From positions 7,131,501 through 7,195,500 of the forward strand of contig NZ_AP023356.1 of NCBI RefSeq assembly GCF_018324205.1: a stretch of DNA of 64,000 nt. Direction: 5' to 3'. The position numbers and the translations under genes are program-made. Position 1 is the first letter of the stretch. Each line of letters opens with the position of its first letter. Source of the stretch: Actinoplanes ianthinogenes. GTDB taxonomy: Bacteria; Actinomycetota; Actinomycetes; Mycobacteriales; Micromonosporaceae. The notes below the pieces were generated by a model, which saw only the letters and a program-made list of their open reading frames with translations, had not been told where the DNA came from and searched no databases. Shown here piece after piece: positions 38,979-47,314 of this stretch.

Positions 38979-41183
38979 ATGGCCGACGTGACCCGCACGG
39001 CGTACCGCACGTGTCCGCTCTGTGAGGCCGCCTGCGGGCTGGAGCTGACCGTGACCGGGGAGACGGTGACCGCGGTCCGGGGGGATCGGGAGCACGTCTT
39101 CAGTCACGGCTTCATCTGCCCGAAGGGTGCGACGTTCGGGCGGCTCTCCGAGGACCCGGACCGGCTGCGCCGGCCGCTGGTCCGGCGGGCCGACGGCCGG
39201 CACGAGGAGGTCTCCTGGGACGAGGCGTTCGCGGCGGTCGAGGCCGGGCTGCGGCCGATCCTCGAGACGTACGGGCCGCAGGCGGTCGCCGCGTACCTCG
39301 GGAATCCGAACGTGCACACGATGGCCGGCGGGCTCTACCTGACGCCGCTGCTCAAGGCGCTCGGCACCCGCAACATCTTCTCCGCCAGCACCGTCGACCA
39401 GATGCCCAAGCACGTGTCCTGCGGTTATCTGTACGGCAGCCCGCTCGCCATTCCGGTGCCCGACCTGGACCGCACCGACTTCCTGCTGATGCTCGGCGCC
39501 AACCCGTGGGAGTCGAACGGCAGCCTGGCCACCGCGGCGGACTTCCCCGGGCGGCTCAAGGCGATCCAGGCCCGGGGTGGCCGGTTCGTGGTGGTCGACC
39601 CGCGGCGCACCCGGACCGCCGACGCCGCCGACGAGCACCTGTTCATCCGGCCGGGCACCGACGCGTTCCTGCTGTTCGCGATGGTGCACACCCTGTTCGA
39701 CGAGGGGCTGACCGAGTTGGGGCGGCTCACGGCGTACGTCAGCGGGGTCGACCTCGTCCGCGAGCTGGCCGTGAGTTTCCCGCCGGAGAAGGTCGCCGCG
39801 GTCTGTGATGTTTCCGCCGAGCGGATCCGGGGGCTGGCGCGGGAGCTGGCGGCGGCGCCGACCGCGGCGGTCTACGGGCGGATCGGCACCTGCACGGTCG
39901 AGTTCGGCACGCTGACCAGCTGGCTCGTCGACGTGCTCAACGTGCTCACCGGCAACCTGGACCGGCCGGGCGGCGTGATGTTCCCGCTCGCCGCGCACCT
40001 GCGGCCGAACACCGAGCCGGGCGGCAGGGGATTCACCGTCGGCCGCTGGCACAGCCGGGTCCGCGGGCTGCCCGAGGTGAAGGGCGAGCTGCCGGTCGCG
40101 GTGCTGGCCGAGGAGATCGAGACGCCGGGGGAGGGGCAGGTCCGGGCGCTGCTCACGGTCGCCGGGAACCCGGTGCTGTCGACGCCGAACAGCGGCCGCC
40201 TGGACCGGGCGCTCGGCGGGTTGGACTTCATGGTCAGCGTCGACCCCTACCTGAACGAGACCACCCGGCACGCGGACGTGATCCTGCCGCCGCTGGACGC
40301 GACCCGGAAGGGGCACTACGACTTCTCGTTCCTGGCCCTGGCGGTGCGGAACTTCGCGGCGTACTCACCGCCGGTGCTGGCGGCGGAGCCGGGCGCGCTG
40401 GACGAGTGCGACATCCTGGCCCGGCTGATCCTGATCGTTTCCGGTCGCCAGGGGGACCTGCACGAGGAGTTGCTGGGCGGGGCGCTGCGGAAGGTCGGTG
40501 CCGCGCTCGGCCGGGACGCCGGTGAGCTGCGGCAGCAGGTGACCGGGGCGGGACCGGCCGAGCGGCTGCTGGACGTGGCGTTGCGGACCGGGGCGTACGG
40601 GGACTGGTTCGGCGCGGCTCCGGACGGGCTGTCCTTGCAGCGCCTGCTGGACGCCCCGCACGGGGTCGACCTGGGACCGCTCAAGCCGCGGATCCCGGAG
40701 GTGCTGCGCACGCCGAGCGGCCTGATCGAGCTGTGCGCGCCGCCGCTCGCCGCCGAGACCGAACGGTTGCGCTCGGCGCTCGACCGGCCGCGGCCCGGGC
40801 TGGTCCTGATCGGGCGGCGGCACCTGCGCTCCAACAACAGCTGGATGCACAACGTGCCGGCGCTGGTGAAGGGCCGGGACCGGTGCACGCTCCAGGTGCA
40901 CCCGGAGGACGCGGCCCGGCTGACCCTGGCGGACGGGGTACCGGCCGCGATCACCTCACGGGCCGGGTCACTGTCGGTCACGGTCGAGGTGACCGACCAG
41001 GTGATGCCGGGGGTGGTCAGCCTGCCGCACGGCTGGGGCCACGACCTGCCCGGCGTCCGGCTGGCGGTGGCGGCGGCCCACCCGGGGGTCAACTCGAACG
41101 TGCTCACCGACGAGTTGGTCGTCGACCCGCTCTCCGGCAACTCGGTCCTCAACGGCATCCCGGTCGAGGTCAAGCCCGCCTGA
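38979..41183 (+). CDS. Molybdopterin-dependent oxidoreductase (bis-MGD family)
   Basis: A 734-residue enzyme. The N-terminal CPLCEAACGLELTV, with a fourth cysteine in GFICPKGA, binds a [4Fe-4S] cluster. The molybdopterin domains follow, with LMLGANPWESN, VVVDPRRTRTADAAD and the C-terminal NSWMHNVPALVKG and LPHGWGHD segments. The likely metal-ligand region reads MPKHVSCGYLYG. It belongs with formate dehydrogenase and related oxidoreductases, but the substrate is unclear. No electron-transfer subunit or Mo-cofactor gene is adjacent. A single-gene unit with its own promoter. Confidence 0.82.
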   Translation: MADVTRTAYRTCPLCEAACGLELTVTGETVTAVRGDREHVFSHGFICPKGATFGRLSEDPDRLRRPLVRRADGRHEEVSWDEAFAAVEAGLRPILETYGPQAVAAYLGNPNVHTMAGGLYLTPLLKALGTRNIFSASTVDQMPKHVSCGYLYGSPLAIPVPDLDRTDFLLMLGANPWESNGSLATAADFPGRLKAIQARGGRFVVVDPRRTRTADAADEHLFIRPGTDAFLLFAMVHTLFDEGLTELGRLTAYVSGVDLVRELAVSFPPEKVAAVCDVSAERIRGLARELAAAPTAAVYGRIGTCTVEFGTLTSWLVDVLNVLTGNLDRPGGVMFPLAAHLRPNTEPGGRGFTVGRWHSRVRGLPEVKGELPVAVLAEEIETPGEGQVRALLTVAGNPVLSTPNSGRLDRALGGLDFMVSVDPYLNETTRHADVILPPLDATRKGHYDFSFLALAVRNFAAYSPPVLAAEPGALDECDILARLILIVSGRQGDLHEELLGGALRKVGAALGRDAGELRQQVTGAGPAERLLDVALRTGAYGDWFGAAPDGLSLQRLLDAPHGVDLGPLKPRIPEVLRTPSGLIELCAPPLAAETERLRSALDRPRPGLVLIGRRHLRSNNSWMHNVPALVKGRDRCTLQVHPEDAARLTLADGVPAAITSRAGSLSVTVEVTDQVMPGVVSLPHGWGHDLPGVRLAVAAAHPGVNSNVLTDELVVDPLSGNSVLNGIPVEVKPA

Positions 41184-41205
41184 TCCGGGTGCGCGGAGAG
41201 GCGCG

Positions 41206-41646
41206 TCAGGGGCGGCGCAGGGCGCGCAGGCCGGTGACGAAGGTGGGCAGGTCGTCGCCGAGGGCGGCGAAGAAGGCGGCGTCGCACGCCTCCACCGCGA
41301 CCACCGCCCGGTTGGCGAGGTCGCGGCCGGCGTCGGTGACGGCCACCGCCCGGGCCCGCCGGTCGGCCGGGTCCGGGGGACGGTGCACCAGGTCGCGGCC
41401 CTCCAGCGCGCGGAGCACCTGGGAGGTCATCATCGGATCGGTGGCGGCCATGCCGGCCAGCGCTTTCTGGGTGACCGGGCCGGACGCCTGCAAGTAGGTG
41501 AGCGTGGCCAGCAGCACGAACTGCACATGGGTCAGGTCGAACGGCTTGAGCGCGGCGCGCTGCGCGGCCTGCCACCGGTTGGTGACCTGCCACAGCAGCA
41601 GGCCGGGGCTGTCGTCCGCGCTCTCGTGCGCGGTGGCCAGGCTCAT
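41206..41646 (-). CDS. MarR-family transcriptional regulator
   Basis: A 146-residue winged-helix protein with the MarR pattern: VQFVLLATLTYLQ, a recognition region around AATDPMMTSQVLRALEGRDLV, and the wing RPPDPADRRARAVAVTDAG. It overlaps the EVE-domain gene (ATGA) and is the third gene of the SRPBCC-EVE-MarR unit, probably autoregulating it through the palindrome at 42487. Confidence 0.88.
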   Translation of the reverse strand: MSLATAHESADDSPGLLLWQVTNRWQAAQRAALKPFDLTHVQFVLLATLTYLQASGPVTQKALAGMAATDPMMTSQVLRALEGRDLVHRPPDPADRRARAVAVTDAGRDLANRAVVAVEACDAAFFAALGDDLPTFVTGLRALRRP

Positions 41647-42053
41647 GCCGCCCGCATGGCGTCGTGGACGCGGGCGAAGTCGGCGCCGGTGAGCTGGACC
41701 AGGCCCCGGCGCAGCTGGACGCCCCAGCCCGGGTGGGCGGTGAGGTCCAGGCGCACGGACCGGATCGGTGTCTCGATCACGTCCGGAAGGTAGTCGATCC
41801 GGCGCCGCCACGGGTGGAAGTCACCCTCGTCGGCCTGCCAGATCTCCGCGTCGGCGACCGTGCCGAGCGCGGTGAACGCCTGCAACGGCGCGCCGTCGCG
41901 CAGGCTGGTCCGCGGGGAGTAATAGACGAGGTGGTCGCCGGGGGCGAGGCGGGCGAGCCCGGTCCGCTTGCCGTGCCCGAGCTGGGCGATGCCGAGCCGG
42001 ACACCCCGCCGGACGTGGTCCCGGCACACCACGCCGAGCCAGTGCGAGGTCAT
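41643..42053 (-). CDS. EVE-domain (PUA-like) protein
   Basis: A 136-residue single-domain protein starting MTSHWLGVVCRDHVRRGV, with GDHLVYYSPRT and AFTALGTVAD, the layout of EVE/PUA-like modified-base or RNA-binding domains. Function unknown. It is coupled by ATGA overlaps to the SRPBCC gene before it and the MarR gene after it. Confidence 0.75.
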   Translation of the reverse strand: MTSHWLGVVCRDHVRRGVRLGIAQLGHGKRTGLARLAPGDHLVYYSPRTSLRDGAPLQAFTALGTVADAEIWQADEGDFHPWRRRIDYLPDVIETPIRSVRLDLTAHPGWGVQLRRGLVQLTGADFARVHDAMRAA

Positions 42054-42481
42054 GCCGGCACCCCCGCCGCGCGGGCGGCGGCCTCGAGGCGGGCGAGGTC
42101 GCCGTCGATCCCCGAGGCGATGCCCTTGCCGAGAACGGCGGTCCAGAGGAAGGCGAGCGGGCCGGTGACGGTGACCCGGACCGCGACGGTGGTGCGGCCG
42201 TGCTCCTCGGTGACCAGGTGCTGGAAGGTCAGGCGCGCGCCGGCCAGCAGCGAGACGTCGGTGAACTCGCGGCCCGGGACGAGCGACGTCACGACGAACC
42301 GGGTCACCGGGCCGCCTTTCGGCTTCAGCTTGCCGGTCGCGCCGGTGCGGAACGGGCCGTCGAGGCGGACCCAGTCGGTGTCCGTGTTCCACTCCGGCCA
42401 GGTGGCCATGTCGGCCCAGCGCTCGAAGAAGGCCTGGGCCGGGACGTCGGTGGTGATCTTCGCGGTGGCGATCGTCTTCAT
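42050..42481 (-). CDS. SRPBCC-family protein
   Basis: A 143-residue START/SRPBCC-fold protein: N-terminal strand TIATAKITTDVPAQAFFERW with WPEWN after it, a long C-terminal helix (DGDLARLEAAARAAG). These bind hydrophobic ligands or act as polyketide cyclase-like enzymes. It is the first gene of the three-gene unit and starts 5 bases from a palindromic operator. Confidence 0.8.
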   Translation of the reverse strand: MKTIATAKITTDVPAQAFFERWADMATWPEWNTDTDWVRLDGPFRTGATGKLKPKGGPVTRFVVTSLVPGREFTDVSLLAGARLTFQHLVTEEHGRTTVAVRVTVTGPLAFLWTAVLGKGIASGIDGDLARLEAAARAAGVPA

Positions 42482-42486
42482 GGAAT

Positions 42487-42504
42487 TAGTATGCGCGCTT
42501 ACTA
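42487..42504. promoter_or_regulatory. Palindromic operator before the SRPBCC-EVE-MarR unit
   Basis: TAGTATGCGCGCTTACTA is symmetric at 16 of 18 positions. It lies 5 bases upstream of the SRPBCC start in a locally AT-rich spot and 44 bases beyond the TetR stop. Autoregulation by the MarR protein is the simplest reading. Confidence 0.6.
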
Positions 42505-42548
42505 TCCGGCCGTCAAGCCACCGGCAGCGGATCGCGGGGGAGGGGACG

Positions 42549-43172
42549 CTAGAGGCCGGCGCCGTCGGTGGTGATGGTCCGGGCCAGGCGGTCCAGATAG
42601 GCGCGGGCGGCGGCGACCAGGTCCAGCGCGCCGCCACTGAGGACCCACTGCAACTGGAGGCCGTCGCTGTTGGCGATGCACTCGCGGGCCACGGCCACGC
42701 AGTCGGTGTCCGGGAGGAACTCGCCGGTGGCGACCGCTCGCCGCAGGAGGGCGGCCAGGCCGTGCACGGCGTTGTCGTATCGCTCGGCGAACAGGCTGTG
42801 CGCCGGGCTCGACGTGTCGGCGGCCTCGGCCGAGACGATGACGAACAGCTCGATCAGGCCGGGCTCGGCCAGCTGGCGCTCGGTGACGCCGGCCAGGCGG
42901 CGGAGCACGTCGCGGCCGGTGGCCTCCGGCGGCAGGTCGTCGAGCCACTGGGCGGCGCTCCGGATGCGGCGCTCGACGACCGCGAGGAGCAGGTGTTTCT
43001 TCGACGGGAAGTGGTGCAGCAGGCCGCCCTCGGTGATCCCGACGTCGGCGGCGATCCGGACCATCGACGTGTGGTGATAGCCGCCCCGGGCGAAGTAGCC
43101 GGTCGCGACCTCCAGGATCGCCTCCCGGCGGGCGATCCCTACGCGATAACTTCCTGGGGGACGCCGCGGCAT
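42549..43172 (-). CDS. TetR-family transcriptional regulator
   Basis: A 207-residue regulator. The N-terminal HTH runs AILEVATGYFARGGYHHTSM, then VRIAADVGITEGGLLHHFPSKKHLLLAV. The C-terminal ligand domain is unassigned. The ATG at 43172 (MPRRPPGSYR) is used; the longer frame upstream is arginine-rich and overlaps the acyl-CoA dehydrogenase end. It may regulate the neighbouring acyl-CoA genes. Confidence 0.85.
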   Translation of the reverse strand: MPRRPPGSYRVGIARREAILEVATGYFARGGYHHTSMVRIAADVGITEGGLLHHFPSKKHLLLAVVERRIRSAAQWLDDLPPEATGRDVLRRLAGVTERQLAEPGLIELFVIVSAEAADTSSPAHSLFAERYDNAVHGLAALLRRAVATGEFLPDTDCVAVARECIANSDGLQLQWVLSGGALDLVAAARAYLDRLARTITTDGAGL

Positions 43173-43199
43173 GGGCCCCACGGTAACGCAAGTGACGCA

Positions 43200-43222
43200 C
43201 CGTGAGGCCCGCTGCCTCACGG
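43200..43222. promoter_or_regulatory. Inverted repeat between the acyl-CoA dehydrogenase and TetR genes
   Basis: CCGTGAGG (43200-43207) and CCTCACGG (43215-43222) are perfect arms with a 7-base loop. They span the dehydrogenase stop, 28 bases upstream of the TetR start. It is either a TetR operator or a terminator. Confidence 0.4.
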
Positions 43223-44887
43223 GCGCATCTCGTACGCCCCGACCAGCGCCAGCACCTGCTCCCACACCGCCGCGGTCCGCGCCTCGTCGGCGATCGGCCG
43301 GCGGATCTGGGCGAGTGCCCACGCCGCCTGCTCGTCGGTGGTCGTGGTCTTGCCGTGCAGATCGGTCGCGTGCTGTGCGAAGTCACGCACCAGCACCGCG
43401 AAGATCTCGTCCAGCAGAGCGTGGTCCAGACCGGTCAGCTCGGCCTGCTCCAGGATCAGGTGTCCATAAACGACCAGGGCGAACAGCTGGCCGACCGACA
43501 GCAGGAAGTCCAGGTCGGCGTGCTGCTCCTTGGCCACCTCGAGCCCGCGGAGCGCGTCGGCCTGCTTGCGGAACTCGGCCACGTTGGGCAGGGCGGCGAA
43601 CTTGTCGTAGGCGATCCGCCAGTCGTGGAACCGGATCGCGCCGAGCCCCCGGGCCGGGCCCTGCCGGAACAGGAACTCGTCGTCCGCCGCGTCGGTCCGG
43701 GTCGGCACCTCGTCGAAGACGGCCGGGCTGTGCAGGTAGTTCGGCATGAATTTGAGGATCAGCGCCAGGTTGACGTGCACCGTGCCCTCGAGTTTCGGCA
43801 GACCGCGGATGTCCATGGCGGCCTTGTCGAAGTAGGTGTCCGCCTCGAAGCCCTTGGCCGCGATCACGTCCCACATCAGGTCGATGACCCGCTCGCCCTC
43901 GGTGGTGACCTTCATCTTGGTCATCGGGTTGAAGAGCAGGTAGCGGCGGTCGTCCGGGCCGGCCGAGCGGAAGTAGTCGACGGCCCGGTCGCTGAACAGC
44001 TTCATGGCGACCAGCCGGACGTACGCGTCGGCCAGCTCCCGCCGCACGTGCGGGAAGTTCGTCACCGGCTTGCCGTACAGCATCCGCCGGTGCGCGTGGG
44101 TGACCGCCTCGTACATGGCGTGCTCGCAGATGCCGATCGCGGCGGTGCACAGGTTGAACTTGCCGACGTTGACGGTGTTCAGCGCGGCGTCGAAGGCGGC
44201 CTGCCCGGTGTGCAGCACGTCCTCCTCGCGCACCGGGTAGTCGCGCAGCTCGAACGTGCTCACGTACATCTGCTTGTTCACGACGTTCTTGATCAGGTGG
44301 TAGTTCGGGTGGCGGCTGTCGGCCTTGAAGAAGATGTAGCCGTCCGCGGTCTTGCCGAACACCGAGACCAGCCCGGCGACGTTGCCGTTGCCGATGTAGT
44401 ACTTCGTGCCGTTGGCGACATACCCGGAGTCGGTCGGCGTGAGGACCATGTCCGTGGAGTAGATGTCGGCGCCGTGGCTGCGCTCGGAGAGACCGAAAGC
44501 CATCACATGCCCGTCGTCGAGCAACTGGGCGGCGTGGTCGCGGGCCGCCTGGTTGGCCGACTGCCACACCGGGCCGAGCCCGAGCACGGTGACCTGCCAG
44601 ACGTACCAGTAGTCCAGGCCGTAGAACCCGAGGATCTCGCTCAGCGCGGCGTTGCGGGCGGTGTCCCACCGCTTGTCCGCGCCATGACCGCCCGGGGTCA
44701 TGAACGTCGCGAACAGCCCCTCCTTCGCCGAGAAGGCGAGGAAGTCGTCATACCAGGCCCGGTTGATGTACCGGTCGATCAGCTCCTTCTTGCCGCGCTC
44801 CTCGAAGAAGTCGACGGTGGCCCGCAGCAGCCGGCGCGTCTCCGCGTCGAACTGGGCGAAGTCGGTCGTGTTCGGATTGAACAGCAC
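43217..44887 (-). CDS. Acyl-CoA dehydrogenase family protein
   Basis: A 556-residue flavoenzyme. Recognisable segments are VMAFGLSERSHGADIYSTDM (FAD/substrate loop), NGTKYYIGNGNVAG, and GKFNLCTAAIGICEHAMYEA with the helical C-terminal domain. It is longer than standard 380-residue members, matching the large acyl-CoA dehydrogenase/oxidase-like group. It should introduce a double bond into an acyl-CoA; chain length is not known. The start is a GTG at 44887, 3 bases after the PadR stop, so the two are co-transcribed. Confidence 0.85.
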   Translation of the reverse strand: MLFNPNTTDFAQFDAETRRLLRATVDFFEERGKKELIDRYINRAWYDDFLAFSAKEGLFATFMTPGGHGADKRWDTARNAALSEILGFYGLDYWYVWQVTVLGLGPVWQSANQAARDHAAQLLDDGHVMAFGLSERSHGADIYSTDMVLTPTDSGYVANGTKYYIGNGNVAGLVSVFGKTADGYIFFKADSRHPNYHLIKNVVNKQMYVSTFELRDYPVREEDVLHTGQAAFDAALNTVNVGKFNLCTAAIGICEHAMYEAVTHAHRRMLYGKPVTNFPHVRRELADAYVRLVAMKLFSDRAVDYFRSAGPDDRRYLLFNPMTKMKVTTEGERVIDLMWDVIAAKGFEADTYFDKAAMDIRGLPKLEGTVHVNLALILKFMPNYLHSPAVFDEVPTRTDAADDEFLFRQGPARGLGAIRFHDWRIAYDKFAALPNVAEFRKQADALRGLEVAKEQHADLDFLLSVGQLFALVVYGHLILEQAELTGLDHALLDEIFAVLVRDFAQHATDLHGKTTTTDEQAAWALAQIRRPIADEARTAAVWEQVLALVGAYEMRP

Positions 44888-44890
44888 TGT

Positions 44891-45448
44891 TCAGGATTCC
44901 TCTCGGAGATGACGGAGCGTGATGAGGACCTCGTCCAGCCAGTCGAGCAGCATCCGCTCGTAGGCGATGCCGCCGCGCAGCACGACATGCTGCAACCGCT
45001 CGCCGGCGCGCAAGGACGAAATATCGGGGAAGTCGCGTTTCTCGCCGGCGAGATAGCGCGCCAGCAACTCCTCGTGCTCGGCGCGGTAACGCACGACCTC
45101 GTCGATCAGCGCGGCCCGCCCGGCCGGGTCGTCGAAGGCGGCGCCGCGCACCTTCACCGCCAGATCGTGCCGCACCGCCTCGGGCTGCACCGGCTCGTGC
45201 AGCCACCCGGTGAGCACCTCGCGGCCGGCCGCCGAGACGGTGAAGTCGCGCTTGTCCGGCCGGCCGTCCTGCCCGACGTCGACGGCGGTGACCCAGCCGT
45301 CCGCCTCCATCCGCTTCAGCACCCGGTAGATCTGCTGGTGGGTGGCGGTCCAGAAGCGGCCGATGGACCGCTCGAAGCGGCGGGCCAGCTCATATCCGGA
45401 TCCGGGCTGCTCCAGCAGGGAGACCAGGATCGCGTGCTCCAGCGCCAT
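44891..45448 (-). CDS. PadR-family transcriptional regulator
   Basis: About 185 residues from MALEHAILVSLLEQPGSGYE, the classical PadR N-terminus, through HQQIYRVLKRMEADGWV to a helical dimerisation domain ending LDEVLITLRHLREES. The ATG at 45448 is chosen because the palindrome at 45454-45489 lies directly upstream; further in-frame starts would fall inside it. It is coupled to the acyl-CoA dehydrogenase gene and divergent from the acyl-CoA synthetase gene, and probably represses both. Confidence 0.88.
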   Translation of the reverse strand: MALEHAILVSLLEQPGSGYELARRFERSIGRFWTATHQQIYRVLKRMEADGWVTAVDVGQDGRPDKRDFTVSAAGREVLTGWLHEPVQPEAVRHDLAVKVRGAAFDDPAGRAALIDEVVRYRAEHEELLARYLAGEKRDFPDISSLRAGERLQHVVLRGGIAYERMLLDWLDEVLITLRHLREES

Positions 45449-45453
45449 GCCCA

Positions 45454-45489
45454 GCATCTTGCTATGCAACTCGTTGCATAGCAAGATGC
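45454..45489. promoter_or_regulatory. 36-bp palindromic operator between padR-like and acyl-CoA synthetase genes
   Basis: Left arm GCATCTTGCTATGCAAC (45454-45470) and right arm GTTGCATAGCAAGATGC (45473-45489) are exact complements around a central TC. It begins 5 bases from the PadR start and ends 26 bases before the synthetase start, so one bound dimer pair could shut both promoters. Confidence 0.75.
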
Positions 45490-45515
45490 GCCGTTCGAAG
45501 GCTTACTGTTCCGGA

Positions 45516-47291
45516 ATGGACTCCGTTGCCCAGCGGTGCTCCGCCACCGCAGAAGGCTTGACCGTTCCCACCCTGCTGCACCGCAACGCCACCGAGTTCG
45601 GCGACCTGCCGGCGCTCAGCACGCTCGGCGTCCCGGGTGCCCTGACCTGGCGCGAGCTGCGCGACCGGGTCGCCGCCATCGCGCGCGGCCTGTCCGAGCT
45701 CGGCCTCGGCGCCGGCGACCGCATGCTGATCATGATGTCCAGCCGGGTCGAGCACTGGCTGGTCGACCTGGCCGCCGTGCACCTCGGCGCCATCCCGTCC
45801 ACCGTCTACGCCACCCTCGCGCCGGCCCAGCTCGGTTACCTGGCCGAGCACAGCGGCGCCCGCATCCTGGTCCTCGAGCGCGAAGCCGACCTGGCCAAGT
45901 GGACCCCGCTGCCGAAACACGTCGAGCACGTTCTGGTGCTCGACCGGGACCTGCCGCGGATCGCCGCCCGGCCCGCCGACCCGGAGACCTTCACGAAGAC
46001 TTGGCGCGCGGTGCGGCCGGACCAGCCGGTCACCCTGCTCTACACCTCAGGCACCACCGGCGACCCGAAAGGCGTGGTGCTCACCCACCACAACGTGATC
46101 TACCAGTCGGTGGTGCTGGAGGCGACGGTCCCGACACCGGACCACGCGGCGTCGCTGGCGTACCTGCCGCTCGCGCACATCGCGGAGCGGATGCTCGGCG
46201 TCTACAACGCGATCTACCGGGCCGGGCACGTCACCATCTGCCCCGACCCCGCCCAGCTGCTCGCCGGGCTGATCAGTGTCCGGCCGGTGTCGTTCTTCGG
46301 GGTGCCGCGGATCTGGGAGAAGTTCGTGGCCGGCATCCAGGCCCAGCTCGCCGCGGCCGACCCGGCCGTCCGCAACGCCGTGGAGACGGCACGCGAGGTG
46401 GCCTTGCAGGCCCACAAGCTGCGCGAGGCCGGGCAGCCGTTGCCACCCGAGCTGACCACCCGGCTGGACCTGGTGGACACCCGCGTGCTGCGGCCGCTGC
46501 GCGCCGGGCTCGGCCTGGACAACGTGCTCTGGCCGGGCAGCGGCGCCGCGCCGATCCCCGTCGAGGTGCTGCTCTACCTCGCGGGCATCGGCATCGACGT
46601 GCTCGAGGTCTGGGGGATGACCGAGACCACCGGGACCGCCACCATCAACACCCCGGACAGCTTCCGGACCGGCACGGTCGGCCGGGTCAACCCCGGCATG
46701 GAGCTCAGGCTGGCCGAGGACGGCGAGATCCTGGTCCGCGGGCCGCTGGTGTGCGCGGGTTACCTGCTGCCGGACGGCGGCGTCGAGCCGGTCACCGACG
46801 CGGACGGCTGGCTGGCCACCGGCGATGTCGGCACCCTGGACGCCGACGGCTTCCTGACCATCACCGACCGGAAGAAGGAGCTGATCATCAACTCGGCCGG
46901 GAAGAACATCGCCCCGGCCCAGATCGAGAACCTGCTGCGGGCCCACCCGCTGATCGCGCAGGCGGTGGCGATCGGGGACCGGCGGCCGTACGTGACCGCC
47001 CTGATCGTGCTCGACGAGGAGACCGCGCAGGCCTGGGCCGCCCGGCAGGGTCTCGACCTGGCGCTCGCCGACCTGGCGGTGCACCCGGCGCTGCTCGCCG
47101 AGATCACCGCGGCGGTCGGCGCGGCCAACGACCGGCTGTCCCGCCCGGAACAGGTCAAGCGATTCCACGTGCTGCCGGACGGGTGGACGCCGGAGACCGG
47201 TGAACTCACCCCGACGCTGAAGCTGCGGCGCCGGATCGTGCAGGAGCGCTACGCGGCGGCGATCGACGCGCTTTACGTCCAGGAGTCGTGA
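45516..47291 (+). CDS. Long-chain acyl-CoA synthetase (AMP-forming, FadD15-like)
   Basis: A 591-residue adenylate-forming enzyme with the P-loop-like motif LLYTSGTTGDPKGVVLTH, the WGMTETTGTATIN segment and the C-terminal ITDRKKELIINSAGKNIAP motif carrying the catalytic lysine. It activates a fatty acid to acyl-CoA, the step before the dehydrogenase encoded divergently. The ATG at 45516 is used; the frame is open further upstream but passes through the operator. Confidence 0.88.
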   Translation: MDSVAQRCSATAEGLTVPTLLHRNATEFGDLPALSTLGVPGALTWRELRDRVAAIARGLSELGLGAGDRMLIMMSSRVEHWLVDLAAVHLGAIPSTVYATLAPAQLGYLAEHSGARILVLEREADLAKWTPLPKHVEHVLVLDRDLPRIAARPADPETFTKTWRAVRPDQPVTLLYTSGTTGDPKGVVLTHHNVIYQSVVLEATVPTPDHAASLAYLPLAHIAERMLGVYNAIYRAGHVTICPDPAQLLAGLISVRPVSFFGVPRIWEKFVAGIQAQLAAADPAVRNAVETAREVALQAHKLREAGQPLPPELTTRLDLVDTRVLRPLRAGLGLDNVLWPGSGAAPIPVEVLLYLAGIGIDVLEVWGMTETTGTATINTPDSFRTGTVGRVNPGMELRLAEDGEILVRGPLVCAGYLLPDGGVEPVTDADGWLATGDVGTLDADGFLTITDRKKELIINSAGKNIAPAQIENLLRAHPLIAQAVAIGDRRPYVTALIVLDEETAQAWAARQGLDLALADLAVHPALLAEITAAVGAANDRLSRPEQVKRFHVLPDGWTPETGELTPTLKLRRRIVQERYAAAIDALYVQES

Positions 47292-47314
47292 GGCTCGGTG
47301 CGCCGGTGGCGGTC

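Noticed and set aside
39379..39440. Selenocysteine site in the molybdopterin oxidoreductase
   Set aside because: The ligand region reads as Cys (HVSCGYLYG) and there is no in-frame TGA.
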